Assembly: GCF_002575655.3 (NCBI RefSeq)
Contig: NC_053041.3
Coordinates: 369,255,054 to 369,319,053, forward strand
Direction: 5' to 3'
Source: Aegilops tauschii subsp. strangulata
Taxonomy: Eukaryota; Streptophyta; Magnoliopsida; Poales; Poaceae
DNA length: 64,000 bases
Numbering within the stretch: position 1 is the stretch's first letter; each line of letters begins with the position of its first letter. This document shows, one piece after another, positions 1 through 11,284 of this stretch. The position numbers and the translations under genes were made by a program. A model generated the notes under the pieces. It did not search any database and had not been told where the DNA came from. It saw only the letters and a list, made by a program, of their open reading frames with translations.

Positions 1-247
1 GACTCCTCGTCATGTCCGTGATCTCATCCGGGACTCCAAACAAACTTCGGTCACCAAAACACATAACTCATAATACAAATCGTCATCAAACGTTAAGCGT
101 GTGGACCCTACAGGTTCGAGAACTATGTAGACATGACCGAGACACATCTCCAGTAAATAACCAATAGCAGAACCTGGATGCTCATATTGGCTCCTACATA
201 TTCTACGAAGATCTTTATCGGTCAAACCGCATAACAACATACGTCCT
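1..247 (-). mobile_element. BARE/Angela-like Ty1/copia LTR, outer part
   Basis: Reverse-complement interior of a copia LTR of the BARE/WIS/Angela group, recognised from memory of its characteristic text (read on the minus strand: the clause around the 'AACGTTAAGCGTGTGGACC' stretch and 'AACATACG'). It continues at 4201-4893 after an interrupting solo LTR. The element runs off the left edge, so its internal domain is not visible. No coding sequence is expected here. Confidence 0.75.
243..247. repeat. Target-site duplication GTCCT (left copy)
   Basis: GTCCT at 243-247 is repeated exactly at 4201-4205, directly abutting the two ends of the 248-4200 element. A 5 bp duplication is the normal product of LTR-retrotransposon integration. 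Confidence 0.9.
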
Positions 248-3200
248 TGTAACGCCCACGATGCGGCTATATCTCCCACGTGTCGAGGCACGACTTAGAG
301 GCATAACCGCATTGTGGTTTTGTCGCAAGAAGGGTCATCTTCACACAATACCATGTAATGAACAAGAATGGGATAAAGAGTTGGCTTACAATCGCCACTT
401 CACACAATACATAATTAAATCATATATCATTCAAGATACACACATAGGTCCGACTACGGAACCAAAAGAAAAGAAGACAACCCAACTGCCAGATCCCCGA
501 TCGTCCCAACTGGGCACCACTACTGATCAATATGAAAAGAAACAACACAACGAACAAGATCTTCATCGAGCTCCCACTTGAGCTCAGTTGCGTCACCTGC
601 ACTGGTCTCATCGGCACCTGCAACTGTTTGGAAGTATCTGTGAGTCACGAGGACTCAGCAATCTCACACCCGCGAGATCAAGACTATTTAAGCTTATCGG
701 AAAGGATGGGGTAATGAGGTGGAGCTGCAGCAAGCACTAAGCATATATGGTGGCTAACATACGCCAATGAGAGCGAGAAGAGGAGCAAAGGAACGATCGT
801 CAACTAGTATTGATCAAGAAGTGATCTTGAACTCCTACTTACGTCAAACATAACCCAGAAACAGTGTTCACTTCCCGGACTCCGCCGAGCAGAGACCATC
901 ACGGCTACACACGCGGTTGATGTATTTTAATTAAGTCAAGTGCCAAGTTCTCTACAACTGGATATTAACAAATTCCCATCTGCCACATAACCGCGGGCAC
1001 GGCTCTCGAAAGTTTATACCCTGCAGGGGTGTCCCAACTTAGCCCATTATAAGCTCTCACGGTCAACGAAGGATATTCCTTCTCCCGGGAAGACCCGATC
1101 AGTCTCGGAATCCCGGTTACAAGACATTTCGACAATGGTAAAACAAGTCCAGCAAAGCCGCCCGAATGTGCCGACAAATCCCGATAGGAGCTGCACATAT
1201 CTCGTTCTCAGGGCACACCGGATGAGCAGTCCGTACAACTAAAACCAGACCTCAAGTTTCCCCGAGGTGGCGCTGCAAAGGGCTCTAGTTTGGACCAACA
1301 CTCCGAGGAGCACTGGCCCGGGGGGGGGTAAAATAAGATGACCCTCGGGATGCGCGACTCCCAAGGGAAAAAGGCTAGGTAAGGCTAATGTAAAAACCAA
1401 GGTTGGGCCTTGCTGGAAGAGTTTTATTCAAAGCGAACTGTCAAGGGGGTCCCATAAATCACCCAACCGCGTTAGGAACGCAAAATCAAGGAACATAACA
1501 CCCGTATGACGGAACTAGGGCGGCAAGAGTGGAACAAAACACCAGGCATAAGGCCGAGCCTTCCACCCTTTACCAAGTATATAGATGCATTAATAATATA
1601 AGAGATATTGTGATATCCCAACATAAACATAATCCAACATGGAGCAATCTTCATCTTCACCTGCAACTAACAACGCTATAAGAGGGGCTGAGCAAAAGCG
1701 GTAACATAGCCAAACAACGGTTTGCTAGGAAGGGTGACAAAGGTTAGAGGTTCATGGCAATATGGGAGGCATGAAACAGCAAGTGGTAGGTAGCGCTGCA
1801 TAGCAATAGAGCGAACAACTAGCAAGCAAAGATAGAAGTGATTTCGAGGGTATGGTCATCTTGCCTGAGATCCCGCAAAGAAGAAGAACGAGTCCATGAA
1901 GAAGACAAACGGATGTAGTCGAACGAATCCTCACAACTCCAGAATGAAACCGAAGCTAACGAGAGAAGCAACCCGGAAAGAAACAAGCAACATAGTAAAC
2001 AACCACCACATACACATGGCATGATGCACAAACAAGTATGATGCATGTCCGGTTCAAAGAGGCCGGAAATAACAAACGACAATACCGGAAAATCCCCATA
2101 TGCATATAGCAATTTAAATGCAAACACAATTTTAAACATTTAAATGTTGTTATCAAGATGCGAATGACATATGCAAGTTTTTAAGCAATTTTATGAAAAC
2201 GTGCACATGAGCATGTTATGAAGCATTTGTTCCCGTGGTGGAACGAAAAAGGGTGCCACGGCAACGATAATGAAAATGATGCCACGGCAACATTTGGGTT
2301 TCGGTAGCTCCTGGAGATACCGGCGCAAAAGAGGATTGTGCGGATGTGTGGAACACGCAAGAGATGGTGGGGTGCTCCCGGTTACCGGGTTCCCACGGGT
2401 TAGTGGTATGGAAATGAGGAATGTGCAAAGACCTCTCTCGGACACATGCAAACACGAGCATCTCATACAACACATGCATTCGTACACGAGCATCGTCTCG
2501 GGGTTATACCTTCGAAGCGTGCATTCGGGGCGGAACGCGTTCGAAGTGGAAGTAGTTGTTCACGTGTCGTAGGGGTAGTAGTCGTTCTCGCGACGGTAGT
2601 GGAAGTAGTGGTACATGTTTCGTAGTCATACACATTCCATAGATGTTCGGGGTCACGGCGAGGAACTTGACGTCCACGGAGTCTTCGAGGGTCGACGGTA
2701 GTCGTACGCGGCAACCGTAGTTGAACTTGTAGGGCCGTCAATGTCGTGGTACTTGGGGACATGCACGGGATGGAAGTTGTACACGTTCGTAGTCGTTTGA
2801 GTCATTGGTAGAGGAACTTGGTGGTCCATGTAGTCGAACTTGGCGCACCCGAGGGGTACTTGGTGAAATCACATAGTCGTACACGGGTCGTAGAGGTACT
2901 TGGCGTATCCGGGGCTCCGGATGTCGTGGTACTTGGCAAATCTGCGTAGCCGTACACGTTCAAGAAGAAACTTATGCGATGTCGTGGAACTTGGCATCGA
3001 GGACGAGACGGAGGGAGGAGGAGGCCGACGTTGGTGATGACTGGAGGCGGAGGCGCGACGAACTGCAGCGGCGGGCGCGGTCTTGGAGCGCCCCAACCGG
3101 AGGAAGAGGCAGGGGAGGAGCTGCAGAGGAGCTGCTGGAGATGGAAGGGGGGCGCGACGGCGGTGAGGAGAGGTGGCCGCGACAGGGAGCAAGCGAGGGC

Positions 3201-4200
3201 CATGGCGAGGAGGCAGAGGGAGGACGCGGCGATGGCAGAGCTCGAAGCGGGATGGTGGAGGTCGGGGTCGAGTAGGGCAACAGGCCGGTGGCAGGGCTTG
3301 ACGGGTCCAGGCGAGGGGCGGTCTTGGCGCGGGGCTCCGACGACGATGGTGGACCGGAGAGCGGGCGGCAGCCTGGTTCTGTGGTGGCTGGAGCGAGGTG
3401 GGAGGAGGGGATCGAGGAGAGAGCGAGGGGATCGAGCACTGGCGGCAATGGAGGAAGGACGAGGGGGAGCGCGAGGGAGAGATTGAGAGGAGGGAGAGAT
3501 GGGCTAGGGTTATGACACGCGGGCTGGGCCTTGGAGGGGCAAATGGCCGCGGGGGCAGGATGGGCCGGCCTGGGAGGCTGGCTGGGCTCTCTCCCCTTCT
3601 TCCTTCTTTTCTCCCAAAACAGAAAATATGAAAGAAGAAAAGGGGAAGAAAGGAAGTGCTAGGGATAGAATTTGCGCGGGAGGTTAATTTTTCCGGACTC
3701 ATAAAAATGAGCTTGATCCAGGAAAAATAGAAGTGGCCTGAACAAAGTTTAAATTCAAACTCTTTGAATTTAATTCAAATGGTTTGAACTAGAACAAGGT
3801 TTTAGAAGTGTCCAAAAATGTTCGGATTTTTGGTGGAGCTCCGGAATATGATGAAAAAAATATAAGGCGAGGTTGGAGACCAAGAATTAAGATAACAAAG
3901 GCATTGGGATATTTGCAAGTGTGTTATGGTGAACTCCAATTAATGGAATATTTTAATATAGCTCCCTAATAATATTGGGAGGATATATGTTATAAAGAGA
4001 AATCACCATGTGCATTTCCCTCAATTTAAATGGATCGAAGATCCATGCAATTTACTTGGTTGAGTTTTAAAAAAAAATTAATGACATGATGGCATGATGA
4101 CATGATGCAATGAAAAAAATAAAAGAGCAAGCACAAAAGAAACACACGGCGATCATGAAAATAAGGAAGTCTTCTGAAGCGTCGGTCTCGGGGCGTTACA
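248..4200 (-). mobile_element. Solo LTR of a long-LTR retrotransposon (3.95 kb)
   Basis: Starts TGTAACGCCC and ends GGGCGTTACA, a perfect 10 bp inverted terminal match in the TG...CA form of an LTR, with the exact 5 bp duplication GTCCT on both sides. No primer-binding site, polypurine tract, second LTR or coherent protein is visible, so a solo LTR is the simplest reading. The first ~1.8 kb is clearly related to the start of the element at 45841 and, inverted, to 7331-9341. The GC-rich part (2970-3650) gives long chance reading frames on both strands. Orientation is inferred as minus by analogy with the 45841 copy, which has a minus-strand TATA motif. The family may be Sukkula/Erika-like, but the name is uncertain. 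Confidence 0.85.
2640..3000 (-). repeat. Degenerate short-unit repeat array inside solo LTR
   Basis: The motif GG(T/A)ACTTGG or a near variant recurs about nine times (near 2661, 2720, 2747, 2811, 2835, 2857, 2896, 2928 and 2986), with interspersed GTCGTACACG/GTAGTCG words. On the minus strand it reads as repeated CCAAGTACC, giving tyrosine-rich peptide words such as AKY. Spacing is irregular (22-64 bp), so this is a decayed array rather than a clean satellite. Confidence 0.55.
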
Positions 4201-4893
4201 GTCCTTCCCTTTGTCATCGGTATGTTACTTGCCCGAGATTCGATTGTCAGTATCAACATACCTAGTTCAATCTTGTTACCGGCAAGTCTCTTTACTCGTT
4301 CCATATTGCATCATCCCGTAACTAACTCATTAGTCACATTGCTTGCAAGGCTTATCATGATGTGCATTACCGAGAGGGCCCAGAGATACCTCTCCGATAC
4401 AAGGAGTGACAAATCCTAATCTTGATCTATGCCAACCCAACAAACACCTTTGGAGACACCTGTAGAGCATCTTTATAATCACCCAGTTACGTTGTGACGT
4501 TTGATAGCACACAAGGTGTTCCTCCGGTATTCAGGAGTTGCATAATCTCATAGTTAGAGGAACATGTATAAGTCATGAAGAAAGCAATAGCAATAAAACA
4601 AAACGATCATAATGCTAAGCTAACAGATGGGTCTTGTCCATCACATCATTCTCTAATGATGTGATACCGATCATCAAATGACAACACATGTCTATGGTCA
4701 GGAAACTTAACCATCTTTGATTAACGAGCTAGTCAAGTAGAGGCATACTAGGGACACTCTGTTTTGTCTATGTATTCACACATGTACTAAGTTTCGGGTT
4801 AATACAATTCTAGCATGAATAATAAACATTTATCATGATATAAGGAAATATAAATAACAACTTTATTATTGCCTCTAGGGCATATTTCCTTCA
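4201..4893 (-). mobile_element. BARE/Angela-like Ty1/copia LTR, terminal part
   Basis: Continuation of the copia LTR seen at 1-247. It ends at 4893 with GGGCATATTTCCTTCA, the reverse complement of the characteristic LTR start TGAAGGAAATATGCCC. The LTR is therefore in minus orientation and its 5' terminus is at 4893. Directly beyond it lies interrupted gag coding sequence of another retrotransposon, so this copia element inserted into that gag. The matching duplication on the far side lies outside the window. Confidence 0.8.
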
Positions 4894-5510
4894 AATATTA
4901 TCTAGGAGTTTAGTAGCTTCTCCTAAAGTAATTTCCATAAAAGTGCCTCGCGCGGCCGAATCTAAAAGATTTCTAGAAGCAGAATTCAATCCGGCATAAA
5001 TTTTTTGTATAATCATCCACAAATTCAAACCATGAGTAGGGCAATTTCTAATCATCAATTTCATCCTCTCCCAAAATTGTGCAACATGTTCATGATCAAG
5101 TTGCTTAAAATTCATAATATCGTTCCTAAGGAAGATGATCTTAGCGGGAGGAAAATACTTGGAAATAAAAGCATCTTTACACTTGTTCCACGAATCAATA
5201 CCATTTTTAGGCAAAGATGAAAACCAAGTTTTAGCGCGATCCCTAAGCGAGAATGGAAATGACTTCAATTTAACAATATCATTATCCACATCTTTTTTCT
5301 TTTGCATATCGCACAAATCAACAAAATTATTAAGATAGGATGCGACATCTTCATTGGAAGGCTGGAAAATTGATCTTTCATAACAAGATTCAACAAACCA
5401 GTATTAATCTCACAAGATTCCACATTGGTATCGAGAGCAATCGGAGTACTAATAAAATCATTGTTGTTGGTATTGGAAAAGTCACACAATTTGGTATTAT
5501 CTTGAGCCAT
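4894..5510 (-). pseudogene. Sabrina-like gypsy gag, truncated and frameshifted
   Basis: Minus-strand gag protein remnant. The N-terminal part (start near 5510) carries the words CDFSNTNNNDFIS. After a frameshift near 5300, the frame continues with the retrotransposon-gag core VKLKSFPFSLRDRAKTWF, LPKNGIDSWNKCKDAFI, and LDHEHVAQFWERMKLM. The coding sequence stops abruptly at 4893 where the copia LTR is inserted, with the text ending in TLGEATKLLDNI. The gag at 55267-56282 has the same domain words in the same order, so both belong to one family. Sabrina elements are known as gag-bearing elements lacking a functional polymerase. The family assignment is from memory. Confidence 0.8.
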
Positions 5511-5713
5511 CGTGACAGAGCAAGCAATCTAACACATGAGCACACAAAAAGCAAGCAAAGAAGAAGAACGGAAGAGGGGCGAAGAAAGACGAATCTTTTC
5601 GAAAATCGTTTTAGAAGTGGGGGAGAGGAAAATGAGAGGCGAATGGCAAATAATGTAATGCGAGAGATGAGAGTTTATGATGGTACTTGGTATGTCTTGG
5701 CTTGGTGTAGATC

Positions 5714-5731
5714 TCCCCAACAACGGCGACA
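5714..5731 (-). other. Primer-binding site, tRNA-Asp-like (degraded)
   Basis: Read on the minus strand, this 18-mer matches 15 of 18 bases of the complement of the plant tRNA-Asp 3' end (TGGCGCCGTTGCCGGGGA). It sits 11 bases inside the end of the LTR at 5743, the normal place for a primer-binding site. Confidence 0.7.
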
Positions 5732-5742
5732 AAAATCCTTCT

Positions 5743-7330
5743 TGCTACCTCTTGAGCTTGCGTTGGTTTTTCCCTTGAAGGGGAAAGGGTGATGCAGTAA
5801 AGGAGCATAAGTATTTCCCTCAGTTTTGAGAACCAAGGTATCAATCCAGTAGGAGACTACGCAACAAGCCACCGAATACCTGCACAAACAAACACCAACT
5901 TGCAACCAACGCGACAAAGGGGTTGTCAATCCCTTCACGGTTATTCTCAAAGTGAGATCTGATAGAGATGGATAAACGGTAAAGTAATATTTTTGGTATT
6001 TTTGGTTTATGGAACAGAAAGTAAAGATTGCAAAATAAAGGAAATAGGAAACTAGAAATTGTAGATCAGAAACTTATATGATGGAAAATAGACCCGGGGG
6101 CTTCACTAGAGGCTTCTCTTGAGATAGAAATTATTTCAGTGGGTGAACAAATTACTGCCAAGCAATTGATAGAAAAGCGCAAAGTTATGACGATATCTAA
6201 GGCAATAATCATGAATATAGGCATCACGTCCGTGTCAAGTAGACCAAAACGATTCTGCATCTACTACTATTACTCCACACATCGACCGACTCCTTCGTGC
6301 ATCTAGAGTATTAAGTTCATAAGAACAGAGTAACGCATTAAGCAAGATGACATGATGTAGCGGGATTAATTCAAGCAATATGATGAACACCCCATCTTTT
6401 TATCCTCGATGGCAACAATACAATACATGCCATGCTGCCCCTACTGTCACTGGGAAAGGACACCGCAAGATTGAACCCAAAGCTAAGCACTCTACCATTG
6501 CAAGAAAAACCAATCTAGTTGGCCAAACCAAATCGATAGTTCAAAGAGACTTGCAAAGATATCAAATCATGCATATAAGAATTCAGAGGAGATTCAAATA
6601 ATATTCATAGATAAGCTGATCATAAATCCACAATTCATCGGATCTCGGCAAACACACCGCAAAAGAGTTTTACATCGAATAGATCTCCAAGAACATCAAG
6701 GAGAACTTTGTATTGAGAATCAAAGAGAGAGAAGAAGCCATCTAGCTACTAGCTATGGACCCATAGGTCTGAAGTAAACTACTCACACTTCATCAGAGAG
6801 GCAATGGTGTTGATGTAGAAGCCCTCCGTTATCGATTCCCCCTACGGCGGGATGCCGGAAAAGGCCCCAAGATGGGATCTCACGGGTACAGAAGGTTGCG
6901 GCAGTGGAAAAGTGGTTTCGTGGCTCCCCTGGATATTTTTGGGGTATAAGAGCATATATAGGAGGAAGAATTAGGTCAGGGGAGCTACGAGGGGACCACA
7001 AGGTTGGGGGGCGCGCCCCACCCCCTGGGTGCGCCCTCCACCCTTGTGGCCGCCTCGAGGCTCCTCTGACTTGCACTCCAAGTCTCCTGGGTGTCTTCTG
7101 GTCCAAGAAAAATCATGGCGGAAGTTTTATTCCGTTTGGACTCCATTTTGTATTCCTTTTCTGCGAAACTCTAGAACAAGGAAAAAACAGAAAGTGGCAC
7201 TGGGCTCTAGGTTAATATCTTAGTCCCAAATATCATATAAAATAGCATATTAATGCATATACAACATTCAAAACAGATAATATAATAGCATGGAACAATC
7301 AAAAATTATAGATACGGTGGAGACGTATCA
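5743..7330 (-). mobile_element. Sabrina-like gypsy LTR (5' LTR, minus strand)
   Basis: The minus-strand LTR begins at 7330 (TGATACGTCTCC...) and ends at 5743 (...GTAGCA), 1588 bp, followed on the minus strand by the tRNA-Asp primer site and gag. Text such as the T-rich start after GTATCTATAATTTTT is shared with the solo LTR at 9946 and, more distantly, the LTR at 53611. It inserted into a long-LTR fragment, whose other half would lie to the left, outside the window. The chance frames here (for example 6380-6601 and 6783-7106) are not genes. Confidence 0.85.
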
Positions 7331-9341
7331 ATTTTCTGGAATTGTTGTTTGTTATTTCCGGCCTCATTTAACTTGCCTATATAGTTAGTTTGCTCATGCT
7401 TCATATCTTGCCATGTTAACCAACATTTAATCTTGTCTTGTACATGAACGTGAGCGAACTAAATAATTGAATGTGGTGTTTCGTCAATATGAAGCTCGTT
7501 GCATATTGAGCTCCACTTAATTTGTAGTATTGTTTGTTGCACCTTGCCATGCCATGCCTCATTAAATCGGACATGCATCATACTTGATTGTGCATCATGC
7601 CATGTTATGTTTGTTGCTTTACCCTATTGTTTGCTTCTTTCCGGTGTTGTTTCTTCTCGATAGTTCTGGTAATGTTGCGATTGTGAGGATTCATTCGATT
7701 ATGCCTGTTCCTCTACTTCATGGACTCGGTCTTCTTCTTAGCTGGATTTCGGGCAAGATGATCATTACCCTAGATACCACTACTATCTTTGCTTTGCTAG
7801 TTGTCTCAATGCTATCGCTATGTCGCGCTACCTACCACTTGTTTATCAAGCCTCCCAAATTGCCATGAACAGCCTCTAACCTTTTCCACTATCCCAGCAA
7901 ACCGTTGTTTGGCTATGTAACCGCTTTGCTCAGCCCCTCTTATACCGTTGCTAGTTGCAGGTTGTTCCATGTTGGGACATGGATATCATGGGATATTACA
8001 ATATCTCTTATTTAATTAATGCATCTATATACTTGGTAAAGGGTGGAAGGCCTGGCCTTTTGCTTGGTGTTTTGTTCCACTCTTGCCGCCTTAGTTTCCG
8101 TCATACCGGTGTTATGTTCCTTGATTTTGCGTTCCTAACATGGTCGGGGTTTATGGGCCCCCCTTAATAGTTCGCTTTGAATAAAACTCTTCGAGCAAGG
8201 CCCAACTTTGGTTTTACCATTTTCCTAATAACAACTAAAACTTGCATAGGGACTTACCGGTACCTGAGGAAATTAATCAACAACCCTGGGCCAGTGCTCC
8301 TCATGAGTGTTGGTCCAAACTAGGCGATGCCCGGCGCCCCCTGGGCAACCAGGGTCTTAGCCAACCCGACGTCTGGCCCATCCGATGTGCCCCGAGAACG
8401 AGATACGTGCGACTCCTATCAGGATTGTTGCTACATCGGGCGGTCTTGCTAGTTTTGTTTTACCATTGCCGAAATGTCTTGTGACCCGGGATTTCGAGTT
8501 CGACCGGTTTGTTGCGGAATGGAGGATTTTCCTCCGTGGATCGTGAGAGTTTGTGATGGACTAAGTTGGGACACCCCTGCAGGGTTTAATCTTTCCGGAA
8601 GCCATGCCCGCAGTTATGTGGCAGATTGGAAATTGACGATATTCGGTTGTAGAGAACTTGACACCAGATCTAAATTAAAATACACCAACCGCGTGTGTAA
8701 CCGTGACCGTCTCTTTCCGATGGAGTTCGGTAAGAGAACACGGTGGAGTTTTGATTGACTCGTAAGTAGTTCAGGACCACTTATTGATCATTACTAGTTG
8801 CGACCGTTATACTCGTAAGTTAGCCACCATACAAATGCTTAGTGCTTGCTGCAACCTCACCACTTATTCATTCCATACCCATTAAGCTTTGCTAGTCTTG
8901 ATACCCATGGTAATGGGATTGCTGATTCCTCGTGGCTCATAGATTACTACAACAACAGTTGCAGGTACAGGTAATGCGATGGTCTGACGCAAGTGCGATG
9001 CTTGCTTGTTTGGAGTTCTCCTTCTTCTGCTTCTTCTTTGATCAAGGGATAGGTTCCGGGTGAGGAGCATGGGATTAGCGGGGCGGATGTCGTCCTTCTT
9101 TTTAGTTTGATTTCATCCGTAGTTGGATCCTGCTCTTCTGTATGATGATTGCTATGTATTGATGTATTGTTGTATTGATGTTGTAGCTTGTGGTGAGTGT
9201 AATCCTTTATCTGGTATTCTCCTCTATTCAGTACATGGTATGTTCTAAAGATATCCACCTTGCTAAGCGCTCAAAATGCGGTTGTTCCCTAATCATGATT
9301 TCATCACGTGATCGAGATAGAATCGCATCTTGGGCGCTACA
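7331..9341 (+). mobile_element. 3' part of a long LTR (related to 248-4200), plus orientation
   Basis: About 2.0 kb that resembles the first 1.8 kb of the 248-4200 solo LTR in inverted orientation (for example the passage around 8030-8110 mirrors 1515-1590). It ends GGGCGCTACA at 9341, corresponding to the terminal TGTAACGCCC of the relative but with G for A. The left edge is the insertion point of the Sabrina-like element. Whether this is a solo or a full-element LTR cannot be told from the window. Confidence 0.75.
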
Positions 9342-9446
9342 TAAACCAAATTAGTGAATAAATAAGAAACTAAAAGATTTAGTTCCAATATCTAAAGAAG
9401 ATACCTTCGAGCACTCACCTCCCTGGTAACCGCGCCAAAAATAGCT
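9342..9446 (-). mobile_element. Internal leader of outer gypsy element, with tRNA-Asp-like primer site (9420-9437)
   Basis: Short remnant of the internal domain belonging to the LTR that starts at 26259. On the minus strand, 9437-9420 matches 15 of 18 bases of the tRNA-Asp primer site and lies 9 bases from the LTR end. The rest of the internal domain is displaced leftward by the long-LTR insertion ending at 9341. Confidence 0.7.
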
Positions 9447-9945
9447 TGATGTCTGCTACGCAGCTTTATTCTTGTTGACTCTGTTGGGCCTCCAAGCACA
9501 GAGTTTTGTAGGATAGCGAAAAATTTCCCTCAAGTGGATGACCTAAGTTTTATCAATCCGTGGGAGGTGTAGGATGAATATGGTCTCTCTCAAACAACCC
9601 TGCAATCAAATACAAGAAATATTTTGTGTCCCCAACATACCCAATACAGTTGTCAATTGTATAGGTGCACTAGTTCGGCGAAGAGACGGTGATACAAGTG
9701 TAATACGAATGGTAGAAATAGGTTTTTATAATATGAATAAATAAAAACAACAAGGTAGCAAGTAACAAAAGTGAGTACAAACGGTATTGCAATGCTTGGA
9801 ACAAGGCCTAGGGTTCATACTTTCACTAGTGCAATCTCTCAATTGTGCTAACATAATTGAATCATATAACAATCCCTCAACGTGTGATCAAGAATCACTC
9901 CAAGGTACCTATCGGAGAAAGTAAGACGAAAACATGTATCAACCT
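9447..9945 (-). mobile_element. Outer gypsy LTR, 3' segment (minus strand)
   Basis: On the minus strand this is the end of an LTR (...GCAGACATCA at 9447). It reads continuously, across two removed insertions, into 25293-26259. Reconstructed length is about 1.47 kb. The start at 26259, TGATACACCTCC, resembles the Sabrina-like start TGATACGTCTCC, and the primer site is also tRNA-Asp-like, so this is a related gypsy family. Confidence 0.75.
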
Positions 9946-10296
9946 TGATACATCTCCAACGTATCTATAATTTTTTATTGTTCCATGCTATTATATATTC
10001 TGTTTTGGATGTTTAATGGGCTTTATTATACACTTTTATATTATTTTTGGGACTAACCTATTAATCGGAGGCCCAGCCCAAATTGTTGTTTTTTTGCCTA
10101 TTTCAGTGTTTCGAAGGAAAGGAATATCAAACGGAGTCCAAACGGAATGAAACCTTCGGGAACATGATTTTCGGAACAAACGTGATCCAGAGGACTTGGA
10201 GTGGACGTCAAGCAATCACGAGGAGGCCACGAGGCAGGGGGCGCGCCCTCCACCCTTGTGGGCCCCTCGTAGCTCCACCGACCTACTTCTTCCTCC

Positions 10297-10304
10297 TATA
10301 TATA
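10297..10304 (+). promoter_or_regulatory. TATA box of the Sabrina-like LTR
   Basis: TATATATA within CCTCCTATATATACC, about 350 bp into the LTR. This is the expected position for an LTR promoter, with GC-rich sequence upstream. Confidence 0.5.
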
Positions 10305-11284
10305 CCTACGTACCCCCAAACCATCAGCAGAGGTGCCAAAACACTATTTCCACCGCCGCAACCTTCTGTACCCGTGAGATCCCATCTTGGGGCCTTTTGC
10401 CGGCGCTCCGCCGGAGGGGGCATTGATCACGGAGGGCTTCTACATCAACACCATAGCTTCTCTGATGATGTGTGAGTAGTTTACCTCAGACCTTTGGGTC
10501 CATAGTTATTAGCTAGATGGCTTCTTCTCTCTCTTTGGATCTCAATACAAAGTTCTCCTTGTTTCTCTTGGAGATCTATTCGATGTAATCTTCTTTGCGG
10601 TGTGTTTGTCGAGATCCGATGAATTGTGGTTTTATGATCAAGATTATCTATAAACAATATTTGAATCTTCTCTGAATTCTTTTATGTATGATTGGTTATC
10701 TTTGCAAGTCTCTTCAAATTATCAGTTTGGTTTGGCCTACTAGATTGATCTTTCTTGCAATGGGAGAAGTGCTTAGCTTTGGGTTCAATCTTGCGGTGCT
10801 CGATCCCAGTGACAACAGGGGAAACGACACGTATTGTATTGTTGCCATCGAGGATAAAAAGATGGGGTTTATATCATATTGCATGAGTTTATCCCTCTAC
10901 ATCATGTCATCTTGCTTAAAGCGTTAATCTGTTCTTATGAACTTAATACTCTAGATGCATGCTGGATAGCGGTCGATGTGTGGAGTAATAGTAGTAGATG
11001 CAGGCAGGCGTCGGTCTACTTGTCACGGACGTGATGCCTATATACATGATCATACCTAGATATTCTCATAACTATGCTCAATTCTATCAATTGCTCGACA
11101 GTAATTTGTTCACCCACCGTAATACTTATGCTATCTTGAGAGAAGCCACTAGTGAAACCTATGGCCCCCGGGTCTATTTTCCATCATATTAATCTACCGT
11201 TATTTCTATTATCGTTTATTTTGCAATCTTTACTTTTTATCTTTATCATAAAAATACCAAAAATATTATCTTATCATCTCTATC

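Noticed and set aside
2869..3702. 277-codon minus-strand frame and overlapping plus-strand frames
   Set aside because: Low-complexity Pro/Ser/Arg-rich translation within the GC-rich part of a solo LTR, with open frames in four or more registers.
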